From the IMG/VR virus record IMGVR_UViG_3300046810_000338, positions 124,001 to 188,000 of that record: DNA of 64,000 nucleotides. One strand, given 5' to 3'. Shown piece after piece: positions 18,054 to 25,140 of the stretch. The DNA is from a virus. Position 1 is the stretch's first letter; each line of letters begins with the position of its first letter. Below the pieces are notes generated by a model. The model did not search any database and was not told the DNA's origin. It worked only from the letters and a program-made list of their open reading frames with translations. The translations under genes and the position numbers were made by a program.

Positions 18054-18677
18054 ATGTCTGTTGCACTGTCTGATTTCAACAAGAAGTTCATCATCACTCG
18101 CTACACCGGCATCGAAGCCGGTTACGTGAATGATCCATCCGATCTGGGTGGTGAGACCAACCACGGTATCACCAAAGGTTTGGCGACTCAGTACGCCGCT
18201 GACCTGAAAGCCAAGTTCGGTTGGGACGGCACCATGCGTAACCTGTCCACTGACGCAGCGTTCTATCTGTACGACGTTGAGTTCTGGGGCAAGATGCAGT
18301 TGGACAACGTCTTCAGTCTGCATCCTCTGATTGCCGACAAGATGTTCGACATCGGTATAAACGCTGGCAAGACGCGTTCGGTGACTTTCCTGCAAGAGTT
18401 CCTGAACGTCAACAACAACGGTCAGAAGCTGTACGCTGACCTCGTGGTAGACGGTGGGATCGGTACCAAGACCTTCAGTGCCCTGCAAGGCTTTGTTACT
18501 GCTCGTGGCAAGGATGGCCTAAAAACCCTCCTGCACTGCCTGATCGCTCGTCAGACCAGCTACTACACCGACATCTCGATGGCGCGTGAGGCTAATGAGC
18601 GCTTTACCTGGGGATGGTTCGGCAGAGCTTACAACTCAGCTGCCGATTACCAGGCACTCGGTTACCTGTACCACTAA
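18054..18677 (+). CDS. Endolysin, GH108-type N-acetylmuramidase
   Basis: This 207-aa protein carries the family signature at its N-terminus: IEAGYVNDPSDLGGETNHGIT (20-40), with the catalytic Glu at position 21 (EGGY in most members, EAGY here). The C-terminal half reads DLVVDGGIGTKTFSALQ, a short peptidoglycan-binding-like turn, and then the usual R-Q-(T)-Y-x-D region. GH108 enzymes cut the glycan strand between N-acetylmuramic acid and N-acetylglucosamine. There is no signal peptide, so release would depend on a holin. A strong AGGAGC site precedes the ATG. The endolysin lies about 8.5 kb from the spanin pair. Confidence 0.9.
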   Translation: MSVALSDFNKKFIITRYTGIEAGYVNDPSDLGGETNHGITKGLATQYAADLKAKFGWDGTMRNLSTDAAFYLYDVEFWGKMQLDNVFSLHPLIADKMFDIGINAGKTRSVTFLQEFLNVNNNGQKLYADLVVDGGIGTKTFSALQGFVTARGKDGLKTLLHCLIARQTSYYTDISMAREANERFTWGWFGRAYNSAADYQALGYLYH

Positions 18678-18690
18678 GCTGCACCATAGA

Positions 18691-18717
18691 GCCGGGGCAA
18701 TGCCCCGGCCTTATGCC
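18691..18717 (+). terminator. Hairpin with TTATGCC tail
   Basis: An 8-bp stem GCCGGGGC / GCCCCGGC with a 3-nt loop is followed by C and TTATGCC (18711-18717). It lies directly downstream of the endolysin. Confidence 0.75.
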
Positions 18718-18774
18718 CCTAGTTTATGACGCTACGTGATAGGGTCTTTATCCACCGTCTAAAGGAGACGCAAG

Positions 18775-19242
18775 ATGGTCACTCGTTATACTGGTTGGGT
18801 AGGCCTGTCCCTAGGCCTGTTCATGATTGCGGCTGCGGTATGGCTTGGCTACTACCGCTGGTTGTTTGGCACCGCAGTGTCCCTGACCTTCATTGGTTAC
18901 TGCTTGATCAAAACAGCCAACGAAGTTGTACGCTACAAAGCATTGGCGGACTCAATGCGTCGGGCTACCAGAGCCACGGAAGAACTACTGGAAAGGACTT
19001 CAGAGGAGGCCCGAGTATTGAAGACTGCTCTGGACCTCTCTAATCGCCGTAACGACGCGATAAGCTTTGAGCTTAGCAAGTTGATCAAGGATAAGGAAGA
19101 TACGTCTGAGACGCCTTCCAGGCGCTTTAACGACGTAATGCTTGATGATCTTCTGGGATTGGACGCAGACATGGCCGGTAGTGGTGGTCGTAGAACGTCA
19201 GATCTTATCAACAGGGTAGCACGCAAGGAAGACAAGTCTTAA
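18775..19242 (+). CDS. Two-helix membrane protein with coiled coil
   Basis: This 155-aa protein has two membrane helices (about 8-25 and 29-45), then a charged coiled coil (about 52-105) rich in Glu, Arg and Ala, and a flexible acidic tail. The ATG follows a strong AAAGGAG site. Immediate proximity to the endolysin and a two-helix topology make it a holin candidate (class II-like), although the long cytoplasmic coil is not typical. The same plan of N-terminal membrane segment plus coil recurs at 22267 and 23584, so it may belong to a family of phage envelope proteins instead. Confidence 0.75.
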   Translation: MVTRYTGWVGLSLGLFMIAAAVWLGYYRWLFGTAVSLTFIGYCLIKTANEVVRYKALADSMRRATRATEELLERTSEEARVLKTALDLSNRRNDAISFELSKLIKDKEDTSETPSRRFNDVMLDDLLGLDADMAGSGGRRTSDLINRVARKEDKS

Positions 19243-19251
19243 ACCGCGATG

Positions 19252-19284
19252 GCCCTCTCCCATTCTGTGCGAGTGGGAGAGGGC
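19252..19284 (+). terminator. Hairpin terminator
   Basis: An 11-bp stem GCCCTCTCCCA / TGGGAGAGGGC with an 11-nt loop is followed by TTGTCGATGCC, a degenerate form of the TATGCC tail seen after other hairpins. Confidence 0.7.
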
Positions 19285-19330
19285 TTGTCGATGCCTCTTA
19301 GCTGCGCCTAACTAAGTGGAGAATGCTACA

Positions 19331-20173
19331 ATGTCTAATTTGCATGCAAACTTGTTGCCGGGCACCAAAGTCATTCACGTTCACCCCGTTGCAAAGTTGC
19401 CGGTGATCCATAGCCGGTACCTGCAAAAGATCACTGCCAATGCCCGCCGTGAAATGAACCTGGTTGGTGCGCGATTCGATGATCAAATTATCTGGCGGTA
19501 TTTCCCAGAAGAGGTTGTTGACGACTTCTTGGTTCGCCAAGGTCAGCAGCCCATGATCGCCCCGTTGATCTTTGCCTACATTTCCGAATGGGCTACTGCT
19601 GAGATTGCAAAGCACGATCGAGTACATGACGGTGGGGCCATGCTGATTGACTCAGACAGCATGTCCATGGCGGCCATCGTTGTTCCTCGACTCAGCGCTT
19701 TCCCAAGCATCCATAGCTTTGCCTTTGTGGAAGTGAAAGGCATCTTGCGTTATCTGGACGCTGGCAGGGACTTCAAGGCAAACATTGGTCAAGTGGCGGT
19801 CGTTGCTGATCCAGACATTGACGTTAACTGCTGGATGTACGCTACGGTACCCTTACGACCACTGAAGTATCTGTGGGAGCTAGAGTGCAAGAATTTCAAT
19901 GAAAGCTCCGGCGAATCATTCTGCACCGCTGCATGGGAAAGAATGAGTTATGATAAACGGCTGGAGTTTGCCAAGAGTGTTATAGGGCAAATGGTTCCGC
20001 CTACCGTTCAAGAACTCTACGACAGACTGGCGGTTAAGAAGGAACTGTTTTGGCACCACCTTTCTTACGAAGAGCAGGTTAGCGCCTCCCAGTGCTTGAG
20101 ACGTCATGGGTTTACTTTCATGAAAGTTCAGCCAGTTGTCTTCCGAACCGATGCATCGGGTCACGGAGAGTAA
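19331..20173 (+). CDS. Unknown protein, possible distant paralogue of 20306-21112
   Basis: This 280-aa protein starts at ATG 19331, preceded by GTGGAG; a GTG at 19316 is in frame but part of that site. The N-terminal half (VIHVHPVAKLPVIHSRYLQ, then DDQIIWRYFPEEV, MIAPLIFAYISEW) follows the same order of hydrophobic blocks as the next gene (IVRVSPYTTVPTIPVSALH, ERHLVWEYVATRE, MVTPLVHVFLSVE). A SFAFVEVKGILRYLDAGRDF block also matches ELLFIEKNGLLQTFGRTDRF. The C-terminal part is helical and charged. No motif or membrane segment is visible and no function can be assigned. Confidence 0.7.
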   Translation: MSNLHANLLPGTKVIHVHPVAKLPVIHSRYLQKITANARREMNLVGARFDDQIIWRYFPEEVVDDFLVRQGQQPMIAPLIFAYISEWATAEIAKHDRVHDGGAMLIDSDSMSMAAIVVPRLSAFPSIHSFAFVEVKGILRYLDAGRDFKANIGQVAVVADPDIDVNCWMYATVPLRPLKYLWELECKNFNESSGESFCTAAWERMSYDKRLEFAKSVIGQMVPPTVQELYDRLAVKKELFWHHLSYEEQVSASQCLRRHGFTFMKVQPVVFRTDASGHGE

Positions 20174-20178
20174 GTTGT

Positions 20179-20209
20179 GTGGCTAGGGCTAACTGCCCTA
20201 GCCATTATG
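20179..20209 (+). terminator. Hairpin with TTATGCC tail
   Basis: A perfect 9-bp stem GGCTAGGGC / GCCCTAGCC with a 5-nt loop is followed immediately by ATTATGCC. It lies 6 nt after the stop of the 280-aa gene. Confidence 0.75.
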
Positions 20210-20229
20210 CCGCTACTGGACTTATGTAC

Positions 20230-20238
20230 TCTATGTGA
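20230..20238 (+). promoter_or_regulatory. Candidate promoter element TCTATGTGA
   Basis: TCTATGTGA lies between the preceding terminator and the next start at 20306. The same TCTAnGTGA core occurs at 21183 and 45678, each time between a terminator or divergent start and a downstream gene. The role is inferred from recurrence. Confidence 0.35.
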
Positions 20239-20305
20239 GAATTCTAAGATTGACAACCTTGGATGAATCTATCGACACCCACCCACTCTCATCTAGAGAA
20301 CACTC

Positions 20306-21112
20306 ATGAAAGCAATCGTCCGTGTAAGTCCATACACCACTGTACCTACCATCCCGGTCAGTGCACTGCATACATTGAAACAGGGAATGAACACTGTTTT
20401 TAATATCAACGAAGAATACCTAGAACGCCACCTGGTCTGGGAATACGTCGCCACTCGCGAAGAAGGTAGCAGTGGCCGCATCATGGTCACGCCGCTGGTC
20501 CATGTCTTCCTGAGCGTCGAGCTGTCGAAGGTGCTGGCCGAGCGCATGCGTTATCCGTTCATGCCACCCGTGATTAGTCTGCCAAGTGGTCCTCGTTCCA
20601 TGGACTGGCAGATCGTTCTTTACACAGACGCTTTTGTGTCCGTGAAAGAACTTCTCTTTATCGAGAAGAACGGTCTGTTGCAAACCTTCGGCCGCACCGA
20701 TCGGTTCCAGAAATGGATTGACAACTATATCGACCTGGGGGAAGACGACTCTTTCGATGTAGGTCAATACTCTGCCGAATGGGCAGCGCCACTGCCTGCG
20801 CCGTTGAGTGCTAACCTGCCAGAAGTTGCGGCGCACGAGGTCAACCGTCAAGGTATGACTCTGCGCGAACTCACGGTCAACCGACTGCATCAGTACACCG
20901 AGCTTGGCAAGCCGGTTGGTCAGGCTAAGAACATCCCCGACGTTTTGGTTGGCCGGCTGTCTCCAAGTCTGACCAAGCAAATTATTGATGAGGGCCTGAT
21001 TCTCAAGGTTGACGACGATGGTTGCCTCACTGCTGTAACTGACAGCAACGGTACCTACCTCGACGGAATGACCGGTCTACCGGCAATCATCTCTGCTGTG
21101 CTGAGTCGCTAA
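20306..21112 (+). CDS. Unknown protein, possible distant paralogue of 19331-20173
   Basis: This 268-aa protein has an N-terminal half (1-150) whose block order matches that of the preceding gene: a proline-containing strand, ERHLVWEYV, a hydrophobic helix PLVHVFLSVELSKVLAERM, and a final strand-turn KELLFIEKNGLLQTFG. The C-terminal part contains a helix-rich region (MTLRELTVNRLHQYTEL) and ends with DGMTGLPAIISAVLSR. There is no signal, membrane helix or catalytic motif. It is flanked by hairpin terminators and so is probably its own transcription unit. Confidence 0.7.
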   Translation: MKAIVRVSPYTTVPTIPVSALHTLKQGMNTVFNINEEYLERHLVWEYVATREEGSSGRIMVTPLVHVFLSVELSKVLAERMRYPFMPPVISLPSGPRSMDWQIVLYTDAFVSVKELLFIEKNGLLQTFGRTDRFQKWIDNYIDLGEDDSFDVGQYSAEWAAPLPAPLSANLPEVAAHEVNRQGMTLRELTVNRLHQYTELGKPVGQAKNIPDVLVGRLSPSLTKQIIDEGLILKVDDDGCLTAVTDSNGTYLDGMTGLPAIISAVLSR

Positions 21113-21120
21113 GCAGCCTC

Positions 21121-21169
21121 TGCTCCTCCCGGCGTAGGTCGGGAGGAGCAGTATGCCGTAACTTTTTTT
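21121..21169 (+). terminator. Hairpin with TATGCC and a distal T-tract
   Basis: An 11-bp stem TGCTCCTCCCG / CGGGAGGAGCA is followed by GTATGCC and, 6 nt later, seven Ts (21163-21169). Here the TATGCC element and the T-tract coexist, which allows the two to be compared. Confidence 0.8.
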
Positions 21170-21170
21170 A

Positions 21171-21191
21171 AGACCTAGATTATCTAAGTGA
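21171..21191 (+). repeat. Intergenic repeat AGACCTAnATTATCTAnGTGA, copy 1
   Basis: This 21-nt sequence matches 45666-45686 at 19 of 21 positions. Both copies are intergenic and upstream of a gene or divergent gene pair. The 3' part, TCTAAGTGA, is also close to 20230-20238. It is a likely promoter or regulator site. Confidence 0.6.
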
Positions 21192-21534
21192 ATGCCTTAG
21201 GATCATTCGACGGCATAGATGCCCTCGCCCAGGTCTTACCCTGAGCGAAGGACTTATTCCTGAAGAGAGATAACATGACGAAAGACTGAAATAAAGGAGC
21301 CCGCTATACGGACGACTGTCCCGACAGATAACCTGAGGCGTTACCTTGACCAACCGGAGATAGCTGTAGTGCCATGCATTCCCTCATGACACCCTCACCT
21401 TATCTAGCTCATTACTATATTGCTTTGTTTGTTAAGGATAATGGAATGCCCTAAATAAAGAAATTTCAAACCTATATTCTTGTTGTGAAATAAGGAAACT
21501 TAACTTTCCCTTATACCAACATTGGAGAAGTAAC

Positions 21535-22248
21535 ATGCATAATCGAACTATGTTTCCAGTCACCAATCCGTACCTGGCTCAAGCTCTCGGGCAACCGGGT
21601 ATCTGGTCTGGTTCCTCGGTACTGGTATCGGGTCGTGAAAAACTGTTGGCCATTGAGATGGCCGACTTGGTATATCAACTGGCGAGTGGTAGCCCAGGCG
21701 ATGGCAGTGAGCCTAAGCCAACCATTCTGCTGCTGTCCTTTCGTGAACAGGACACGATCGAGATGGATCACCTCTGCGGCGAGCTGGAACAGATCGGCTG
21801 GAACGTTGTTCTGCTGGCTATTGAACCAGAGCCAGAGGGTTTGGCGTTGGCAGCAAGTACGCTCAACAACATGCCCAAGGGCGCCCCAAAGATCATGGCG
21901 ATCAACCACCCGCACTTGATCTCTAACGGCAATGACGGAATCTATCAGGAGATGCGTCACTTTGCAGCCGAGCAAGACGTGATCCTGATCTACACTCACC
22001 CCTTCAGTGAAGACGGTGAAACTGCTCTGACCATGATCCATGGCTCAGAGCGTGTGGTTGAAGTAAGCTGTGGTGGCTTCCATCTGGGCAATCCTCGATT
22101 GACTCAGGAGGTTGACATCGAACTACTGGTAGACTCTGGCCCTATGGTCATGGGCTGCTGGCTCACTCGCTATATTGCCAAGCACCGCTCCGTCAATGTG
22201 GTAAGCCGCGATAAGCGCGTCTTCTCCACGTTTATCCCAACCGCCTAA
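21535..22248 (+). CDS. RecA/DnaB-fold-like protein lacking a P-loop (tentative)
   Basis: This 237-aa protein has the strand order of a RecA-fold ATPase. A first strand and turn GSSVLVSGREKLLAIEMADLVYQL occupies the Walker A position but has GREKLLA in place of GxxGxGKT. It is followed by ILLLSFREQD, then PKIMAINHPHLI at the Walker B position without the acidic residue. Next is a helix and strand QEMRHFAAEQDVILIYTHPF, resembling the LAKELxVPVIxLSQ segment of DnaB helicases, and finally SERVVEVSCGGFHLGNPRL. If correct, it would bind but not hydrolyse nucleotide, or would be purely structural. The ATG follows TTGGAGAAG. Confidence 0.65.
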   Translation: MHNRTMFPVTNPYLAQALGQPGIWSGSSVLVSGREKLLAIEMADLVYQLASGSPGDGSEPKPTILLLSFREQDTIEMDHLCGELEQIGWNVVLLAIEPEPEGLALAASTLNNMPKGAPKIMAINHPHLISNGNDGIYQEMRHFAAEQDVILIYTHPFSEDGETALTMIHGSERVVEVSCGGFHLGNPRLTQEVDIELLVDSGPMVMGCWLTRYIAKHRSVNVVSRDKRVFSTFIPTA

Positions 22249-22266
22249 TAGGCAAAGGAAGTTATC

Positions 22267-22881
22267 ATGGAAAAATTAGTGTTTGCGCTGATTGCAATGT
22301 CGGTCGCATTCTTGTGGCTGGCTATTGTATCCCGTAGTTGGTTGCATGCAGCATCCGATTTGCGTGCACGGATCAAGAAGTTGGAGGTTGATCTGGAGAA
22401 CTACGCTGAAACCTATCGGCAATTGCAGCGGGATTACAACCGGCTGGCACCACGGACTGCCAACATGGAAGCACGGGCACTGGCTGCTGAAGCCATGTTG
22501 ATTGGTGCGATCCCTACCATCAGTGGTATGGGTGACACTGCTCGGCGCGCTCCGCTGCATGTTGAAACTGCTCGCGAGATATTGCAACGGGCCGAAGAGT
22601 TCACGCAGTCTCCTAAGGCGGCTGGAACGACCAAGCCGCTTGCAGAACAACGTCGACCAGCCCACCCTATGTCGGCTCCGGTTAATACAGGGCGGGTATC
22701 GATGAGTCACCCTCACGATAACTCTGATGACTTCACCCTAGCAGCTATGGCCACTACTGCATGGTCGGGCAACGACGGTGGTTCGAGTCATCGTTCCTGT
22801 GACAGCGGTAGTTCTGGTGGTTACAGTGGTGGCGGTGATAGTGGTTCGAGCGATTCGGGTGGTGGCGGTGGCTGCGACTAA
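22267..22881 (+). CDS. Membrane-anchored coiled-coil protein with Gly/Ser tail ending in Cys
   Basis: This 204-aa protein follows a good AAAGGAAG site. One N-terminal membrane helix (about 4-22) is followed by a long helix or coil (28-80) and a Pro-rich middle. The last 40 residues are almost only Gly, Ser and Asp (CDSGSSGGYSGGGDSGSSD and so on, ending GGGGGCD). Such low-complexity Ser/Gly tails with a terminal Cys occur in some phage and bacterial envelope proteins of unknown role. It is the first of four consecutive small membrane-protein genes (22267-23997). Confidence 0.75.
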   Translation: MEKLVFALIAMSVAFLWLAIVSRSWLHAASDLRARIKKLEVDLENYAETYRQLQRDYNRLAPRTANMEARALAAEAMLIGAIPTISGMGDTARRAPLHVETAREILQRAEEFTQSPKAAGTTKPLAEQRRPAHPMSAPVNTGRVSMSHPHDNSDDFTLAAMATTAWSGNDGGSSHRSCDSGSSGGYSGGGDSGSSDSGGGGGCD

Positions 22882-22909
22882 CACTGGGTGAGTTGGAAGG
22901 AGCTATCGA

Positions 22910-23254
22910 ATGATAACCTCTCAAGGAGCATTGATAGCTATCGTGGTACTGGTCATAGTCGGAACTATGATCTCTGTGTGGGTAGCTTTTTGTGTGTGGG
23001 CACATAATCCCAAATGTAAGGACTGGAGGTCAATTACTGTATCATTCGACACAGTGAGTCCCCCCGAAGAGAACCCCGAGTTCTTCTTCGAGTGCACAGC
23101 CTCTGGAAAGCACATCACCGTCATAGTGGATAATCCCTACGACCTTGATGAAATGGAGATTGTTCATGCTGTTAGATATGCAGCTGAGCAAGCCAACTTC
23201 GCGGTTGGTCAAATTAGTATTAAGGGGAAGACCTTTGGATTTCGTCGGCTTTGA
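22910..23254 (+). CDS. Small single-helix membrane protein
   Basis: This 114-aa protein follows a strong GGAAGGAGC site. A membrane helix at about 7-30 (ALIAIVVLVIVGTMISVWVAFCVW) is followed by a soluble domain of alternating strands and one helix (TVIVDNPYDLDEMEIVHAVRYAAEQANFAVGQISI). The next gene encodes the same plan with a comparable helix-strand ending, so the two may have arisen by tandem duplication. No family is recognised. Confidence 0.75.
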   Translation: MITSQGALIAIVVLVIVGTMISVWVAFCVWAHNPKCKDWRSITVSFDTVSPPEENPEFFFECTASGKHITVIVDNPYDLDEMEIVHAVRYAAEQANFAVGQISIKGKTFGFRRL

Positions 23255-23567
23255 ATGGATTACTGCGCTGAAGGCTTTGGGTGTTGCTGTACTGGTTGTC
23301 GTAGGTCTCTTTATGCCTGGTCACTTGGTAAGGGTTAAAAGAGCGCGTGCGGTTATTACTGGTGCTGGCCATACTCAATTTCTGGTCATCTCTGTAGATA
23401 ACAAAACTGGGCAAGTCGTAGACAACCCAGTGAGTGTCAAGTTTCCTCCGCACAATAAAAAGCGGGTGATTCGTGCAATACAAGCCTGGGGCGAACTGCG
23501 CCAGATTCCTGTCATTGAAATAAAAGTGAGTGATAAGAATGGAAAAACAATTTTCATTACCTACTAG
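23235..23567 (+). CDS. Small single-helix membrane protein, possible paralogue of 22910
   Basis: The frame is open from 23145, but the better start is TTG at 23235, placed 4 nt after AAGGGGAAG and overlapping the previous gene by 20 nt (110 aa). A membrane helix lies at about residues 10-27 (TALKALGVAVLVVVGLFM). The soluble part ends KRVIRAIQAWGELRQIPVIEIKVSDKNGKTIFITY, the same helix-then-strand ending as the upstream protein. The start codon is the main uncertainty. Confidence 0.6.
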   Translation: MDFVGFEWITALKALGVAVLVVVGLFMPGHLVRVKRARAVITGAGHTQFLVISVDNKTGQVVDNPVSVKFPPHNKKRVIRAIQAWGELRQIPVIEIKVSDKNGKTIFITY

Positions 23568-23583
23568 CGTTCAGGAGAATGCG

Positions 23584-23997
23584 ATGCAAGATACGTTTAA
23601 TTACGTGCTGTTGATTCTAGGTGCTATCGCTATCCTCGCAGGATCGGTGACTAGCAGTCCTACGTTGCTTGTAGGGGGAATTGTTGGTGTGGTGCTGACC
23701 TATCTACTCTTGCGCAGCTCGCGCATCGTAGAAGAGCTTCAGGCAGCTCTGGTGGAATCCACTCGCAAGGCAACTGCCGCTGAAACCAGCGCACGGATGT
23801 CTCGTCGTAGTGAGCAATCGATTGCAACCGAACTGCAAATGGTTCGTCGCTCGGTTGCAGAATGGCAAGGCCGGTATCACAAGTTGCTGATGGATTCGTC
23901 GCATGAACAGATCAAAGAGCATGGGCATCTGCCATTGCCACCCAAACCTGTTCTGATACGGATGCACTCGGTAACCGATATCCAGTCTCGAATGTAA
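23584..23997 (+). CDS. Two-helix membrane protein with coiled coil
   Basis: This is 137 aa from ATG 23584, behind CAGGAG; in-frame upstream ATGs at 23530 and 23539 lie inside the previous gene. Two membrane helices (about 7-22 and 26-44) are followed by a coiled coil (48-95: VEELQAALVESTRKATAAETSARMS). This layout closely parallels the protein at 18775, including the phrase RATRATEELLERT against STRKATAAETS, which suggests a paralogue. Function unknown; an envelope role is inferred from topology. Confidence 0.75.
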   Translation: MQDTFNYVLLILGAIAILAGSVTSSPTLLVGGIVGVVLTYLLLRSSRIVEELQAALVESTRKATAAETSARMSRRSEQSIATELQMVRRSVAEWQGRYHKLLMDSSHEQIKEHGHLPLPPKPVLIRMHSVTDIQSRM

Positions 23998-24022
23998 ATG
24001 TGTTGATTCAGATCCACCCATC

Positions 24023-24054
24023 GGCGGGCCCCTAGAGGGGCCTGCCATTATGCC
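24023..24054 (+). terminator. Hairpin with TTATGCC tail
   Basis: A 10-bp stem GGCGGGCCCC / GGGGCCTGCC (one G-T pair) is followed by ATTATGCC. The next gene starts only 21 nt further at 24075, so the TATG could also be promoter-proximal. Confidence 0.7.
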
Positions 24055-24074
24055 GCTGAAGCAAGGAGCTTATC

Positions 24075-24269
24075 ATGCGTACTGTTAACTTGATTGAGAT
24101 GAACAACCTCACTTTGTCTATTGGCGAAAAACTCAGGTTAGTTTCCCGAGCGATTACCAAGGCAATGCGAGAGCGTCCAAAAGAGGTAGAGTTGTTAGAA
24201 CATGAACAAAAACGCTTGTTGGAAATCCACTCGGATCTGTGTGCCTACATGGGTACATGGAAATTTTAA
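24075..24269 (+). CDS. Small helical protein, unknown function
   Basis: This 64-aa protein follows an AAGGAGC ribosome site. It is charged and probably all-helical (SIGEKLRLVSRAITKAMRERPKEVELLEHEQKRLLEIHSDL), with no membrane segment or cysteine cluster. Such small helical phage proteins are often host-protein inhibitors expressed early, but nothing here identifies a target. Confidence 0.7.
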   Translation: MRTVNLIEMNNLTLSIGEKLRLVSRAITKAMRERPKEVELLEHEQKRLLEIHSDLCAYMGTWKF

Positions 24270-24353
24270 TGACCGCAGAATCGACAGATTCTTAACGTCA
24301 TTCCTTGAGTGCAGTTAATAATCTTCTCGCCTAGTCCTAAGGAGGACTGCTGT

Positions 24354-24986
24354 ATGTCATTGCCAGGTGAAATCGACCGCGTTGCCAAGCCCCGCAGCTG
24401 TGAAGTTAGAAAATGTAGGGCAGAGGCGTTTAATCGTATTTGCATTGAGTCCGATTCGTTCGGTTCAGAATACGAGTACATGTGTGACAAGCACATTGAT
24501 GGGTATCGGGCCAATCTGGCCAAGGCTGAGCCTGAGGAAGGCGAGTGCCGGTGGTGCAAGAAGATGGCCATTCTAAAACCAACCAGAGACTGGGAGGAGG
24601 GTTCTCACGGGCCAGTGTACTACGTCTGCCAACCCTGTATCGATCGTAACAATCAAGTCGATGACAGTGAGGAGGAAGAAGAGGAAGATGACGACTGGGA
24701 AAGTCAGGAAGACGAACCTGATCTGATGGACGATGACGACGATGAACCAACCCTTGAGGAAGAGTTGGAACACAGTCTTAAAACCACATTGCTTAATAGT
24801 GGTATGTCTCATCATTCGGCCATGGAACTCATCAGTCGCATTTGGACATTTGTCGAGGTAGTCGATGCACACATCACTCGACATGAAGTTCTCCAATCAA
24901 TCATTGGAAACATTGAGAAGAGGATCATCGATGAACAAGCCGAAAGAAAAGCCGCTGCCCTCATCAGAGCCATCCAAGCCCCCTGA
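24354..24986 (+). CDS. Zinc-ribbon-like protein with acidic segment
   Basis: This is 210 aa from ATG 24354 behind AAGGAGGA. Two cysteine clusters are visible: Cys16, Cys21, Cys30, Cys44 and His47, then Cys65-x2-Cys68 and Cys92-x2-Cys95. They are consistent with two treble-clef or zinc-ribbon folds. Residues 103-140 are almost entirely Glu and Asp, followed by a helical C-terminal domain (HHSAMELISRIWTFVEVVDA). Zinc ribbons with acidic tails often bind proteins or compete for nucleic-acid-binding surfaces. A role in transcription or host takeover is possible but unproven. Confidence 0.75.
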   Translation: MSLPGEIDRVAKPRSCEVRKCRAEAFNRICIESDSFGSEYEYMCDKHIDGYRANLAKAEPEEGECRWCKKMAILKPTRDWEEGSHGPVYYVCQPCIDRNNQVDDSEEEEEEDDDWESQEDEPDLMDDDDDEPTLEEELEHSLKTTLLNSGMSHHSAMELISRIWTFVEVVDAHITRHEVLQSIIGNIEKRIIDEQAERKAAALIRAIQAP

Positions 24987-25074
24987 TCTACCGTCTGACC
25001 CAGATTCTGGTTGGGCGTTAGATGAACAGTGGCCAGATGAGTCACCTGATGGATTTGATCCACCAGACGAATAA
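24931..25074 (+). CDS. Pro/Ser/Asp-rich 47-aa protein overlapping the zinc-ribbon gene
   Basis: This short frame starts inside the end of the zinc-ribbon gene in another frame (56-nt overlap), behind AGAGG. The protein is highly biased (KPKEKPLPSSEPSKPPDLP, then DSGWALDEQWPDESPDGFD) and negatively charged, with no expected fold. It runs up to the hairpin at 25086. The base composition of the non-overlapping part and the terminator right after it favour a real gene, but the evidence is modest. Confidence 0.5.
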   Translation: MNKPKEKPLPSSEPSKPPDLPSDPDSGWALDEQWPDESPDGFDPPDE

Positions 25075-25085
25075 AGCCCATAATG

Positions 25086-25119
25086 CCCACTCCTCCTAGC
25101 TCTAACTAGGAGGAGTGGG
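25086..25119 (+). terminator. Strong hairpin terminator
   Basis: A perfect 14-bp stem CCCACTCCTCCTAG / CTAGGAGGAGTGGG with a 6-nt loop. CCCATAATG precedes it and ACTTCTAC follows. It is the longest uninterrupted stem noted in this part of the window. Confidence 0.75.
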
Positions 25120-25140
25120 ACTTCTACTACAGGAGGAGCT

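Larger units (their letters stand above)
21113..21534 (+). other. 422-nt non-coding gap with hairpins
   Basis: After the terminator this gap has no credible long gene. Visible items are a repeat motif at 21171-21191 and a stem TCGCCCAGG / CCTGAGCGA (21225-21248, one mismatch). Smaller hairpins follow at 21249-21261 and around 21318-21332 (CTGT/ACAG). A tiny frame ATG-ACG-AAA-GAC-TGA at 21274 sits behind GAGAGATAAC. There is an A+T-rich stretch 21400-21520. The last part probably carries the promoter for 21535; the first part could encode a small RNA or leader. No tRNA cloverleaf was found by eye. Confidence 0.5.

Noticed and set aside
21374-21454. 26-codon frame in the 422-nt gap (ATG at 21374).
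   Set aside because: The nearest ribosome-like site (CCGGAGAT) is 12 nt away and the product has no features; kept only as part of the gap description.
21113-21534. Possible tRNA genes in the non-coding gaps (also checked 25273-25623).
   Set aside because: No T-arm GGTTCGANYCC with a matching acceptor stem and CCA was found in either gap; the visible helices do not make a cloverleaf.
22267-22881. Interpreting the Gly/Ser tail protein as an ice-nucleation or adhesin repeat protein.
   Set aside because: The repeat is low-complexity, only about 40 residues, and there is no signal peptide other than a single anchor helix.
23145-23567. Start of the 110-aa membrane protein at ATG 23145.
   Set aside because: This start has no ribosome site and would overlap the previous gene by 110 nt; TTG 23235 with AAGGGGAAG is better supported.
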